From Gammaproteobacteria bacterium (GTDB lineage Bacteria; Pseudomonadota; Gammaproteobacteria; Granulosicoccales; Granulosicoccaceae): a DNA stretch of 64,000 bases. The stretch lies in contig JAHQVR010000030.1 of assembly GCA_019634245.1 (NCBI GenBank), positions 43,683 to 107,682 of the forward strand. The letters run 5' to 3'. The position numbers and the translations under genes were made by a program. Shown here piece by piece: positions 27,416 through 36,466 of this stretch (position 1 is the stretch's first letter; each line of letters starts with the position of its first letter). The notes below the pieces were generated by a model. It saw nothing but the letters and a program-made list of their open reading frames with translations, was not told the DNA's origin and did not search any database.

Positions 27416-27709
27416 ATGACCGACAAGACATCTGTAGAGTCGCTTGGGACAGCTGACAACGAACTGATCAACCATCTCTGCAGACACAGTAGCCTAACCA
27501 GCAACGAGGCAGCAAAAGTCATCGCTGAGGTGCTCAACTACTACGAGGAAAATCTCAGTGATTACGTCAAACGACGCCACCTAGATTTGCAAGCCATGGG
27601 CGTCAGCAACTCAGCAGCGTTTGAGCAGATTCAACAAGAGATACCGCACCGTCGGTTTCAATCACAGTCGCCATCAATTCGACAAATTAGGCGCATCATT
27701 TACGGATAA
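27416..27709 (+). CDS. Conserved small protein upstream of glmS
   Basis: A 97-residue soluble protein starting at ATG 27416. It is highly charged and predicted helical. It ends in RQIRRIIYG, and I have an impression of a widespread bacterial family with the same ending, whose function I do not know. There are no Cys clusters or enzyme motifs. The stop is only 9 bp before the glmS ATG, so cotranscription with glmS is likely. It could be a regulator or assembly factor, but this is inference. Confidence 0.6.
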   Translation: MTDKTSVESLGTADNELINHLCRHSSLTSNEAAKVIAEVLNYYEENLSDYVKRRHLDLQAMGVSNSAAFEQIQQEIPHRRFQSQSPSIRQIRRIIYG

Positions 27710-27718
27710 GTCAACAAC

Positions 27719-29545
27719 ATGTGTGGAATTATTGCCTACACAGGCAAACAACGGGCAACACCCATACTTCTCGATGGATTAAGACGACTGGAGTACCGCG
27801 GCTATGATTCTGCAGGGGTTGCCGTGTTATCCCGAAAAAAAATCAAATGCACGAAGGCGGCTGGCAAGCTTTCTGTTCTCGAAAGCCAGCTGCCTCTAGA
27901 CACGCCGGGACAATGCGGTATAGGCCACACACGCTGGGCCACCCATGGTGCACCTACCGACCTCAACGCACACCCTCATCTCGGACAGCAAGACAAAATT
28001 GCTGTGGTTCACAATGGAATAATTGAAAACGCTGATACCCTACGCGAGTACCTGATAGAGCAAGGCATCTCAATAACCAGCGATACTGATACAGAAGTGC
28101 TGGCTCACCTCATCGAACTTGAGCACAACGCCGGCACTTTAGTGGATGCGGTACGTGTCGTGTTAAATCAAGTACAGGGCACTTACGGACTCGCTGTAAT
28201 CGATCGTGATGAACCACAGACCGTTGTAGTTGCACGCAACGGCAGTCCAGTAATTTTAGGACTTGCAGATGGTGAAATGCTGGCTGGCTCCGATATGTCG
28301 GCACTGCTTCGATATACCAGCACGGTGGTCCATCTGGATGACGGTGAAATCGCAGAGCTTAAGCCCAGTGGCTTTAAAGTCACCACACTGGATGCCAGCA
28401 CCAGCAGCAAGCAGTCAATAACACTAACAACGCCACTGCAAGAATACGACAAAGCAGGTCACGAGCATTTTTTACACCGGGAAATTTTGGATCAACCCGA
28501 TACCGTGCGCAGCACAGTCAGCGGCCGACTCGATCATCGCTTCTCTACCGCCAAACTCGGTGGCTTGAATCTGGATGCCCGAGAATTACTTAATGTCAAA
28601 AGGATAAAGATCCTCGGTTGTGGATCGGCATTGTATGCGGGCATGGCTGGGGCCCACATGATCGAATCTCTTGCCCGAATTGCTGCAGATGCTGAATCCG
28701 CTGCTGAGTTCCGATATCGAAACCCAGTGATCGAACCCAACATTCTGTACATAGTGGTGAGTCAATCGGGTGAGACCTTCGATACCCTCGCGGCAGTCAG
28801 GGAAATACAACGCAAGGGGGGCTTTGTCTTGGGTGTCGTGAACAGCGTTGGTAGCACGATTGCGCGGGAAGTGGATGGAGGCGTCTACATGCATGCAGGC
28901 CCTGAGGTATCGGTAGCCTCGACCAAAGCTTACACCAGCATGTTAATGGTATTTTCGCTACTGGCATTAACACTTGGCCGTATCAAAGACATGTCGCCAC
29001 AACATGGCGCCAGGATATTGCAGGCTATGGACGCACTACCCGACCAGATCCAGCAAGTTCTACAACAGGATGAGCACATTAAGTCCATTGCAGCGCATTG
29101 TTCTACCGCGACCAGCGCATTTTTTATCGGCAGAACGATAGCCTATCCGATGGCGCTGGAGGGTGCGCAAAAATTGAAGGAAATCTCGTACATTCATGCT
29201 GAGGCTTATCCTGCATCCGAACTGAAACACGGCCCCCTGGCTTTAGTCACGCAAGATACACCGTGTGTTGTGATCTTGCCAGACACAGACTTGCTAGCAA
29301 AATCTTTATCGTCTCTTGAAGAAATAAAAGCACGAGGCGCACCGGTTATTGCTATCACAGATTCAGCCGACCCAAGAATCCAATCTCTAGCTGAGCACAC
29401 CGTGCAGCTACCCGCAACCGATGCGCTGCTGAAGCCGATAGTTATGGGAGTCGCTCTGCAACTTCTGGCCTACCACTGCGCTGTGACGCTGGGTAGAGAC
29501 GTGGATCAGCCACGCAACTTAGCGAAGAGCGTTACGGTAGAGTGA
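27719..29545 (+). CDS. glmS: Glutamine-fructose-6-phosphate aminotransferase
   Basis: A 608-residue enzyme making glucosamine-6-phosphate, the first step to UDP-GlcNAc for peptidoglycan and LPS. The N-terminal glutaminase begins MCGIIAYTG with Cys2 (Cys1 after Met removal) as nucleophile, and HTRWATHG and HNGIIEN follow. Two SIS isomerase domains occupy the rest; VSQSGETFDT is the sugar-phosphate loop. It ends with DQPRNLAKSVTVE, the standard C-terminus. Full length. It overlaps the end of the convergent GGDEF/EAL gene by 14 bp. No glmS ribozyme would be expected in this group and none was noticed. Confidence 0.97.
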   Translation: MCGIIAYTGKQRATPILLDGLRRLEYRGYDSAGVAVLSRKKIKCTKAAGKLSVLESQLPLDTPGQCGIGHTRWATHGAPTDLNAHPHLGQQDKIAVVHNGIIENADTLREYLIEQGISITSDTDTEVLAHLIELEHNAGTLVDAVRVVLNQVQGTYGLAVIDRDEPQTVVVARNGSPVILGLADGEMLAGSDMSALLRYTSTVVHLDDGEIAELKPSGFKVTTLDASTSSKQSITLTTPLQEYDKAGHEHFLHREILDQPDTVRSTVSGRLDHRFSTAKLGGLNLDARELLNVKRIKILGCGSALYAGMAGAHMIESLARIAADAESAAEFRYRNPVIEPNILYIVVSQSGETFDTLAAVREIQRKGGFVLGVVNSVGSTIAREVDGGVYMHAGPEVSVASTKAYTSMLMVFSLLALTLGRIKDMSPQHGARILQAMDALPDQIQQVLQQDEHIKSIAAHCSTATSAFFIGRTIAYPMALEGAQKLKEISYIHAEAYPASELKHGPLALVTQDTPCVVILPDTDLLAKSLSSLEEIKARGAPVIAITDSADPRIQSLAEHTVQLPATDALLKPIVMGVALQLLAYHCAVTLGRDVDQPRNLAKSVTVE

Positions 29546-32240
29546 TGCCCACCGAATTTTCAGTGCGACCAATACGTTGCACTTGCGCTGGAATGTCTTC
29601 GGCTCGCTGTGGCTTGGAATAATAATACCCTTGAACCATATCAACGTTGAGCTCGCAGACCTTAGCCAACTGCTGCTCTGTTTCAACACCTTCGGCAACA
29701 GTAGCCAGACCCAATGAGTGTGCTAAGGCCGCAATACTATGGGCCACGGTAGAGTCGCTATTATTTTCCAAACGCATCACAAAGGAGCGATCAATTTTTA
29801 GCACATCCAACGGCAAATCCTGCAAATAGCACAAAGAAGAATACCCAGTACCAAAATCATCGATGGCCACCTTTATATTAGCCTGGCGCAGGGACAACAA
29901 TTTTTTTGCTACCACATCAATATCGCGCATAACAACACTTTCAGTCACCTCTAACTCCAAAGCACTAGGATCTAAGTTAAAGCGAGCAGCACACTTAAGC
30001 GTTTCATCAACGAAATCATCTGCGGCAAATTGCTGAGCAGCAATATTCACAGCCATGGAAAGGTCGGATAAACCTTGTAGTTTCCACAGAGCAGATTGAC
30101 GGCAAGCTTCATTGATTACCCACGATCCGATACGCGTAATTAATCCAGACTTTTCAGCAACGGGGACAAAATCTGCGGGAGAGACCACACCCAGTTCAGG
30201 ATGATTCCATCGCAGCAGTGCTTCCACACCTATGACTCGATGTGAGTGCATACAGACTTTCGGCTGATATAAAAGCTCAAATTGATTCTCGTATAAAGCA
30301 TCTTGCAATTGTCCGGATATTTCAATTCGGCGACGATACACTGAAGCTAGCTGCTCATCAAACACAGTCACTTCTTTGAGTTGCCGTTCTTTAGCCGCCT
30401 GCTTTGCGATGCTTGCATGTTTCAGTAGATCTTCCGATATTTTTCCGTGTTCTGGATAAATACTGACGCCTACCCAAGCACACAGTCGTACCACACCACC
30501 GTCGATGTAAAAGGGCTCTTCGAAAGCGGTCAATAGCCGATTAGCCACCTCAACAGGTGTGTTAATACCATCTACCTCTTGCACTAAAACAACAAATTCG
30601 TCCCCAGCAAATCGAGCCAAAGAGTCGTCCGAGCGAACATGCTTTTGTAGACGTTCGGCCAACATCCCAAGCAAACGGTCGCCCACTTCGTGCCCACGAG
30701 TCTCATTGACCGCTTTAAATTGATCCAGATCCAATAATAGGAGTGCCAGTCGATCAGCAATGGGATTCATACCACTGAGCTTTTCTTTTAAACACTTTTC
30801 AAAATAATGCCGATTGGGCAGTTGGGTGACTGGGTCGTTATACGCCTTATAGGCCACTTCGCTGAGCAAAGACTCTCGATGAATAGAAACCGATAGTTGA
30901 TTGCACAAGGTATGTAGCAGGCTGATTTCTTTTTCAGTGAAATCCGCGGAGCGGTTGTGCCGTTGAACAATGACCAACCCACAAACATCACTCTGCTCCA
31001 TTAATGGAAAGCACAGAACTGCCCCCAGACCTTGTTGTTCACGAAGCCGGTACATCCCATCGCTTTCTCTTGGGTCTTTTACTCCCCGTGGCAGTACCGT
31101 CAGCTCTTTTCTATCAATAGACTCTTGGAAGACCGTTTGGGACAAATACCTAATTTCAGCAAAATCGACAAGCTCTGGACCTGTCGCCCCGCTTTTATAG
31201 CGTTTACAGCCGACTACTTGCTGCTGCTGATCTATCAATACTACGGCAGCGCTCTCAGCGTCCATATGATCGAGTAGCCAGCAAGATATGCGCTGCTGAA
31301 TTTCCTCAAGATCACTAGTGGCATGAAGATAATTACTCAGCTCGCTTGCCGCCTTAGTTCTCTCCAATTCCAACTGGGCCTGGTTCAACAGCGATTCGTT
31401 CTGCAAGGCCACTGACGCAATGGTGGTGAATTGTTGCAGCTCTTCACATACCTGTTCGAATTGGCTCCACGGATACTGAAAGGCGACTTGGACAACCCCC
31501 AGCAAACCGTTGTTACCAATCAAAGGTACGACACACTCTTGAGCAAGTTCTCTGCATTCATTCTGATCCAACCCCACATCCTGGACATACTCGGCCTTGT
31601 GCATCAATTTGCTTGAACAAGCGGAGGCAATAAGATTTGACGAATCAAAGTACCTACCGCCAGGCCACACCAATGGCCGACCCTCTGTCAACATAGGAAC
31701 CATGGTTTGACCCAGGCCTTCCGGTTTATAAAAAGCGGCAAAATCAGCAGAGGTAATGCTCATGATCTCTGACAGTGCATTTTGCATCACCTGCTCTTGA
31801 AGGCGCTCATTACTCAGCTGCGAAGTAACGGAATTTAAGGACGATAAAACTTTTTGTTCAGACGGTTCATGATTGAGTTTTTTCCTCAACGATGGGCTGC
31901 CAAAAATGCACACTAGCTCTCCAGCATTTAATTCTTCCGTGGTCAGCACATGTAGAGAGTGGCTGGAAGGCAACACAGGTAGATGTAGGCCTTTATGCTG
32001 TTCGATAACGACGAGCAACTCGGCACCAGGATGAGCTTTAAGGAGCTTGCCCAGCGCTGTGCAGGCATCATCATCGTCACAGGTGCGAGCATCGTGGCAG
32101 ATTATATCAACAGCTATTTCTGGATCGGCCAAGGTCTCTTCACTGACAGCTTCCACACCTACTTTGCGCAAATGTGAAGTCAGCGATCGTCCTGAGTGGC
32201 TTAGCGCAACGACCAACTGGCTGTTACCCACTATTTGCAT
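29532..32240 (-). CDS. GAF-GGDEF-EAL cyclic-di-GMP signalling protein
   Basis: A 902-residue soluble protein. Domains in order: an N-terminal region resembling a degenerate response-regulator receiver (about 1-115), two GAF domains (about 140-290 and 310-455), a GGDEF domain (about 465-625) and an EAL domain (about 640-890). The GGDEF signature is AGDEF, a variant which may or may not cyclise GTP. The EAL signature is EALLRW, with IDDFGTGYSS and VETEQQ motifs, so phosphodiesterase activity is plausible. No membrane segment. It likely senses an intracellular ligand through GAF and controls c-di-GMP. Start ATG 32240. Confidence 0.9.
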   Translation of the reverse strand: MQIVGNSQLVVALSHSGRSLTSHLRKVGVEAVSEETLADPEIAVDIICHDARTCDDDDACTALGKLLKAHPGAELLVVIEQHKGLHLPVLPSSHSLHVLTTEELNAGELVCIFGSPSLRKKLNHEPSEQKVLSSLNSVTSQLSNERLQEQVMQNALSEIMSITSADFAAFYKPEGLGQTMVPMLTEGRPLVWPGGRYFDSSNLIASACSSKLMHKAEYVQDVGLDQNECRELAQECVVPLIGNNGLLGVVQVAFQYPWSQFEQVCEELQQFTTIASVALQNESLLNQAQLELERTKAASELSNYLHATSDLEEIQQRISCWLLDHMDAESAAVVLIDQQQQVVGCKRYKSGATGPELVDFAEIRYLSQTVFQESIDRKELTVLPRGVKDPRESDGMYRLREQQGLGAVLCFPLMEQSDVCGLVIVQRHNRSADFTEKEISLLHTLCNQLSVSIHRESLLSEVAYKAYNDPVTQLPNRHYFEKCLKEKLSGMNPIADRLALLLLDLDQFKAVNETRGHEVGDRLLGMLAERLQKHVRSDDSLARFAGDEFVVLVQEVDGINTPVEVANRLLTAFEEPFYIDGGVVRLCAWVGVSIYPEHGKISEDLLKHASIAKQAAKERQLKEVTVFDEQLASVYRRRIEISGQLQDALYENQFELLYQPKVCMHSHRVIGVEALLRWNHPELGVVSPADFVPVAEKSGLITRIGSWVINEACRQSALWKLQGLSDLSMAVNIAAQQFAADDFVDETLKCAARFNLDPSALELEVTESVVMRDIDVVAKKLLSLRQANIKVAIDDFGTGYSSLCYLQDLPLDVLKIDRSFVMRLENNSDSTVAHSIAALAHSLGLATVAEGVETEQQLAKVCELNVDMVQGYYYSKPQRAEDIPAQVQRIGRTENSVGITLP

Positions 32241-32436
32241 CCTTGTCCGTGTAAAGCAACCCGAAAAATTATCGATTACTCGGTAGCTTTTTCTATAAAT
32301 CCCTATCCTTTGTTGTCGGCCTGATTTCCATTAACGTTACTCATTTTAATGGCCGGTATCACCACAAAGTTGCTGTGTGCCTCAGTCGGCATTCCGACGC
32401 TACCTATTGATCTGAGAACTGATTAACATTAATACC
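32241..32436. other. Intergenic region upstream of the c-di-GMP gene
   Basis: 196 bp without a convincing gene. A GTCGG-CATT-CCGAC hairpin at 32385-32398 has no T-run. It may hold the promoter of the GGDEF/EAL gene and the 3' end of the amidohydrolase gene. Confidence 0.3.
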
Positions 32437-34143
32437 TTATTGAACAAATTTCACATCGGCAGCCTCGGGTTGACGGTATCGCACGACACCGCCAATGACG
32501 GTGGCTAACACATCGATATTGCGAACATCCGCACTGGTATATGGATCGTCGGAGAGCACGACGAAATCCGCCAGTTTGCCCGGTTCTATGGAACCCCTGG
32601 ATGCCTCCAACCGACTCTGCCAGGCAGCATCAATAGTAATTGCGCGCAATGCGCGAGCTACGGATATTCTCTGATCGGATCCAAGCAATCTACCCGAACT
32701 CGTGAGTCGCTCGGAGGCAGACCAAAGCAGTTCCATCGGCCGCATCGGTGTTACTGGTGCATCGGAATGCAGGCTGTATTTAAGACCTGCAGCGTCTGCC
32801 CAGCCTGTTGGACTAATATTCCCCGCTCGCTCAGGGCCCAGAGAGCGCTTAGCATGCCAATCACCAAAGTAGAAAGTATGGGTGATAAAAAAACTGGCCG
32901 AGACATTGAGTCGCGCCATTTTCTCTAATTGATCTTGCCGTACCGTTTGCGCATGCACCACCAGATGCCTTGCGTCAGCCCTAGGGTAATCTTGCTGGGC
33001 CTGTTCAAGCGCAGATAGAATATCGTCTATGGCTGCATCACCGTTACCGTGCAGCGCCAAATCAAAACCCGCTCGGTGATACTGCTCCACTAGAGTGGCC
33101 AGCACCGAAAAAGCACGCGCCGGATAGCCTCGGTAGTCTCGAGGTAGTTGATTCAACAACGGTGCATGATAGGGTTGAGTTAAATAGGCAGTGAGACCTT
33201 GCGGACTGCCATCTGCAATAAGCTTGACAGGACCAATGGAAAATTGATCGGCACTAATTTGTTCAATAGGCTCTTCCAAAAGCGAACCACCCCATTTTTC
33301 ATGTGCTGGCCATACAACCAGCCGTTGGGGGATCAAATTCAACCCTTGGGCTAGACGCCAAGCACGCATTTGCGCCGCTCCGGAAAACCCGTCTTGCACT
33401 GTGGTCACGCCCACCGACAAATATTCCTGCGCTGCTATTTCTATAACCTCAAACAAGTCAAGTATGGGGGCGGTCTTTAGAAGATCTCTCATCGGCGGCG
33501 CAGCCCGCTCTTGCAAGAGTCCATTCAACTCACGGGTTTGTTTATCACGTCCAAGAGTTCCGCCCACCGGTGGCATACTCGAATTGTTGTACCCTAAAGA
33601 AGCTAATGCAGCGGAATTGGCTACGCCCATGTGGCCGGAGTGATGCCACAGATAGATTGGGCGAGTTTTACTGATGCTATCGAGTTGCGATTTTGTTGGG
33701 TGGGCGCCATTGGGAAAAACGGTGTTATCGTAGTTAAAGCCCAGCAACCAGCGACCTTTCTCTAAACGCTGATGTTCGGTTTCAAGGACCGACAGAAGAG
33801 CCTCAATAGAATTGACCGACCCCAAGGGTTGTCCGCGTAGTTCCGGCCCAAGTGCTCTCAATCCACTTCCAGGAAAATGGCTGTGTGCATCAATAAATCC
33901 GGGAACGACGCTGTGGTGATTCAGATCTACGCGAACAGCCCCATCCGTGGCAGGATGTGACAATAACTCGTCACCACCCACCAACCTAAACCGACCTTTT
34001 TCGACCAAAAACGCCGATGCGACAGGGTTCTCAGCATCCATGGTGTGAATCGATGCATTGACATACAACACCCTATCGGGCCTCGCCGTGGTAATAAACA
34101 ACAACGCGGTTAACAGAAATACCCAAATTACGGTGCGTTTCAT
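32437..34143 (-). CDS. Exported amidohydrolase, YtcJ-like
   Basis: A 568-residue metal-dependent amidohydrolase with a hydrophobic N-terminus (VIWVFLLTALLFITTARP) that may be a signal peptide or anchor. The metal site begins with PGFIDAHSHF (HxH), and later motifs include ALHGNGDAAID, VHAQ and SLHSDAPVTP, consistent with amidohydrolase family 3 (YtcJ type). Function is unknown; family members hydrolyse amides or cyclic substrates. The gene is divergent from the surface-protein pair at 34251. Confidence 0.85.
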   Translation of the reverse strand: MKRTVIWVFLLTALLFITTARPDRVLYVNASIHTMDAENPVASAFLVEKGRFRLVGGDELLSHPATDGAVRVDLNHHSVVPGFIDAHSHFPGSGLRALGPELRGQPLGSVNSIEALLSVLETEHQRLEKGRWLLGFNYDNTVFPNGAHPTKSQLDSISKTRPIYLWHHSGHMGVANSAALASLGYNNSSMPPVGGTLGRDKQTRELNGLLQERAAPPMRDLLKTAPILDLFEVIEIAAQEYLSVGVTTVQDGFSGAAQMRAWRLAQGLNLIPQRLVVWPAHEKWGGSLLEEPIEQISADQFSIGPVKLIADGSPQGLTAYLTQPYHAPLLNQLPRDYRGYPARAFSVLATLVEQYHRAGFDLALHGNGDAAIDDILSALEQAQQDYPRADARHLVVHAQTVRQDQLEKMARLNVSASFFITHTFYFGDWHAKRSLGPERAGNISPTGWADAAGLKYSLHSDAPVTPMRPMELLWSASERLTSSGRLLGSDQRISVARALRAITIDAAWQSRLEASRGSIEPGKLADFVVLSDDPYTSADVRNIDVLATVIGGVVRYRQPEAADVKFVQ

Positions 34144-34178
34144 CTATCGGGTGGCCGTCATTATCGAATAGTATGTAC

Positions 34179-34195
34179 GAACCGTAGGGCGGTTC
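34179..34195. promoter_or_regulatory. Inverted repeat GAACCG-N5-CGGTTC between divergent genes
   Basis: A 6-bp perfect dyad in the 107-bp gap between the amidohydrolase and the surface-protein gene. A TATACT at 34219 could be a -10 for the plus-strand unit, but no good -35 fits 17 bp upstream. Confidence 0.3.
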
Positions 34196-34250
34196 ACGGC
34201 GAAGCATCTCTGCTCTCGTATACTAGTTATTTATTCTTTGGTTAAGTTCC

Positions 34251-34865
34251 ATGGTCTGGCACAGCACACACAATCGAGTATTGACTTGGCTTGTTTCAGC
34301 TTTTCTGGTGTTGTCGCAGTTCACTGCGACTATCGCCCAAGCTCAATCGAGTCCAGATGTTCAAGCTCCCGTTATCGATTTGGAACTTTTGGAAGAAAGC
34401 GTGGCGGATCAGACGCAGGTGTTCTCTGCATTGGTGGCGGATGATCGGGAATTACAGGATGTGCTCTTGTACTACCGCCGTGCTGGCCAGCAACCCTTTA
34501 CACCAGCGACCATGCAGCCCCTGGGGGATACCGGCTACTACAGCGTGTCTCTGGAGACCGATCCAGAAGACCTTCGGGCCATTGAGTATTATGTACAAGC
34601 ACGTGATTCATCGGGCAACCGAACAGTCAGTGGCTATGCATTCGATCCATTTAAAAGAACGCTCAGCAAAACAACACAAGAATTAAGTAGTGCCTCAGGT
34701 ATTAGCAGTGCTGAAACAGCACCGATTGAAGATGATGGTGGAATCAGTATTTGGGGTATTGCGTTAGGCGTTCTATTGGTTGGCGCTTTAGCTGCAGCAG
34801 CTGGCGGTGGCGATGGCGGCAGTAATGGCGTTCCGCTGACGGTAAATATCGGAGATCCGCTATGA
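34251..34865 (+). CDS. Exported Ig-like protein with C-terminal membrane segment
   Basis: A 204-residue protein with a Sec signal peptide (LTWLVSAFLVLSQFTATIAQAQ). The mature part has a beta-rich Ig/fibronectin-like domain (LQDVLLYYRRAG, YYSVSLETD, IEYYVQARDSSGNR), then an acidic linker, a C-terminal hydrophobic helix (WGIALGVLLVGALAAAA) and a Gly-rich end (GGGDGGSNG). It looks like a membrane-tethered exported protein. It is coupled to the next gene by an ATGA overlap. I do not recognise the family; partner function with the repeat-rich lipoprotein is inferred. Confidence 0.6.
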   Translation: MVWHSTHNRVLTWLVSAFLVLSQFTATIAQAQSSPDVQAPVIDLELLEESVADQTQVFSALVADDRELQDVLLYYRRAGQQPFTPATMQPLGDTGYYSVSLETDPEDLRAIEYYVQARDSSGNRTVSGYAFDPFKRTLSKTTQELSSASGISSAETAPIEDDGGISIWGIALGVLLVGALAAAAGGGDGGSNGVPLTVNIGDPL

Positions 34866-36466
34866 GCCTAAGAGGAATCACGTCGTTAAGCCTAACTTCT
34901 ATCGTATTGCTCAGCGCGTGCAATGCTGAACCTGCTAAAACATCATCCGTTGTCATGACCCTTCCAGAGGTCGTGAGTCGCGTGCGAGCCGTAGATAGAG
35001 ACAATGTCTCGCCGCTCGTCATGCTCAATGGCGATACAACGATCAACATGCAACCGGCCGCGGGCCGTGAAGGATATACGGGCACTATCACGGTTACGCC
35101 AAACACCAATTACGAACTCACTGTTATTTGGAGGGAGTTTCTACCCAACTTTGATCGATTTTTAGACCTGGCCCGTGTAGATACACCCGTTGAAGTTGGA
35201 GAAGGCCCGGCTACTGTCAATATCGACAACAATTCCTATCGAACCGATATGGACGATGACGGCGATGGCGTGTCCAACCTGCAAGAACGAATCAACAACA
35301 CCAACCCGTTCGATGAAAACAACAGCCAGGATGGCACTACTGACGGTGATCCGTCTAACGATCCCGGCAACAGCGATACCACTGGCAGTACAGGCACCAC
35401 GGACGCCAGCGATACCACGGGCGGTTCAGGGTCGACTGATGGCTCCACAGATAGCAGCAACACTAGTGGCGGCACCAGCACTACCGATGGCAGTGATACT
35501 ACAGGCGGCACCAGCACTACCGATGGCAGTGATACTACAGGCGGTACCAGCACCACCGATGGCAGTGATACTACAGGCGGCACTGGCACCACGGACGCCA
35601 GCGATACCACGGGCGGTACAGGGTCAACTGACGGCACCAGCACCACTGACGGCAGCGATACCACTGGCAGCACCGGTACCTCCGACGGCTCCACGGATGG
35701 CGGCAGCACGGGGGCTAGTGCCAATCCCACAGTCGTGATTCCGCGAATCTCAGACAGTGAAGCGCCGCAAATTGACGGCGCAGGCGTGGAATTTTTAAAC
35801 AGCGAAGGTCAGTTGCTGGGTGAATGGGCAAACGCCGTGCAATTCGACAATTCGGGTAACTCATTGCACGTCAACAACCTGATGATAGATATCAATGCAG
35901 AAGCAGCCGATGGCACACCCTACCGTCGTTGGGCTGCCATGCACGATGACGAGAATCTCTACATTGTGGTGTTGGTTGATGACGATGGTAATCGCCAAAG
36001 CGACTCACCCATTCACAATCAAGACGATTCACTTGAACTGTTTATCGATGGCGACAACAGCAAGCTGACTACGTGGGGGGACTCTGACGATTTTCACTAC
36101 ATTATTCCACTGATGCAATTAGCTTCCGCTACAGCCAGCAACGATGAAGACGGTCGGTTCAGTGTGGGAAACAATTCCTCCTCCGAAACGCTCGAATTTG
36201 AATTCTTCACTGGCCCAGGTATCGGCCCAGACGGCATAAGACGGCCACGCTGGGAGCAGGACGTCTACGAATTGAGCATTGATTTGGAGTCCGCAGGCAT
36301 CGTACCCGGGCTTCCATTTGGTCTTGAACTGCAAATCAATGACGATGACGATGGAGGTGCCCGAAACAGTAAGTGGGGTTGGTTCCATCCATCTCGTCAG
36401 GGCGTGGACACTGATCAAACTGTTCAGAACCCGTCGATAATGGGTACCGTCGTACTGGAAAATTAA
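34862..36466 (+). CDS. Surface lipoprotein with EF-hand-like motif, Thr/Asp/Gly repeats and CBM9-like domain
   Basis: A 534-residue lipoprotein. The signal ends in lipobox LLSAC, with an ordered N-terminal domain after it. A calcium-binding EF-hand/thrombospondin-3-like motif follows (DMDDDGDGVSNLQER). Residues about 155-290 are a low-complexity linker rich in Thr, Asp, Gly and Ser, built from 12-residue repeats. The C-terminal part (about 300-534) resembles a carbohydrate-binding family 9-type beta domain: RWAAMHDDENLYIVVLVDD, DDSLELFIDGDNS, SDDFHYIIP. It may bind polysaccharide at the cell surface. Coupled to the preceding exported protein; convergent with the ankyrin gene by 4 bp. Confidence 0.7.
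   Translation: MSLRGITSLSLTSIVLLSACNAEPAKTSSVVMTLPEVVSRVRAVDRDNVSPLVMLNGDTTINMQPAAGREGYTGTITVTPNTNYELTVIWREFLPNFDRFLDLARVDTPVEVGEGPATVNIDNNSYRTDMDDDGDGVSNLQERINNTNPFDENNSQDGTTDGDPSNDPGNSDTTGSTGTTDASDTTGGSGSTDGSTDSSNTSGGTSTTDGSDTTGGTSTTDGSDTTGGTSTTDGSDTTGGTGTTDASDTTGGTGSTDGTSTTDGSDTTGSTGTSDGSTDGGSTGASANPTVVIPRISDSEAPQIDGAGVEFLNSEGQLLGEWANAVQFDNSGNSLHVNNLMIDINAEAADGTPYRRWAAMHDDENLYIVVLVDDDGNRQSDSPIHNQDDSLELFIDGDNSKLTTWGDSDDFHYIIPLMQLASATASNDEDGRFSVGNNSSSETLEFEFFTGPGIGPDGIRRPRWEQDVYELSIDLESAGIVPGLPFGLELQINDDDDGGARNSKWGWFHPSRQGVDTDQTVQNPSIMGTVVLEN
35468..35611 (+). repeat. In-frame 36-bp tandem repeats in the surface lipoprotein gene
   Basis: Four 36-bp units at 35468, 35504, 35540 and 35576, encoding 12-residue Gly/Thr/Asp/Ser units. 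Units 1 and 2 are identical, unit 3 differs at two bases and unit 4 is more diverged. Further degenerate units flank them, and a block near 35391-35443 reappears around 35583-35635 with few changes. All stay in frame. Confidence 0.9.

Noticed and set aside
35468..35611. CRISPR-like spaced repeats
   Set aside because: The 36-bp units are contiguous with no spacers and encode protein in frame.
35236..35730. A 164-codon minus-strand frame rich in Val/Pro/Ser opposite the lipoprotein repeats
   Set aside because: It is the antisense of the Thr/Asp/Gly repeat tract; composition simply mirrors the repeats and there is no ribosome-binding site.
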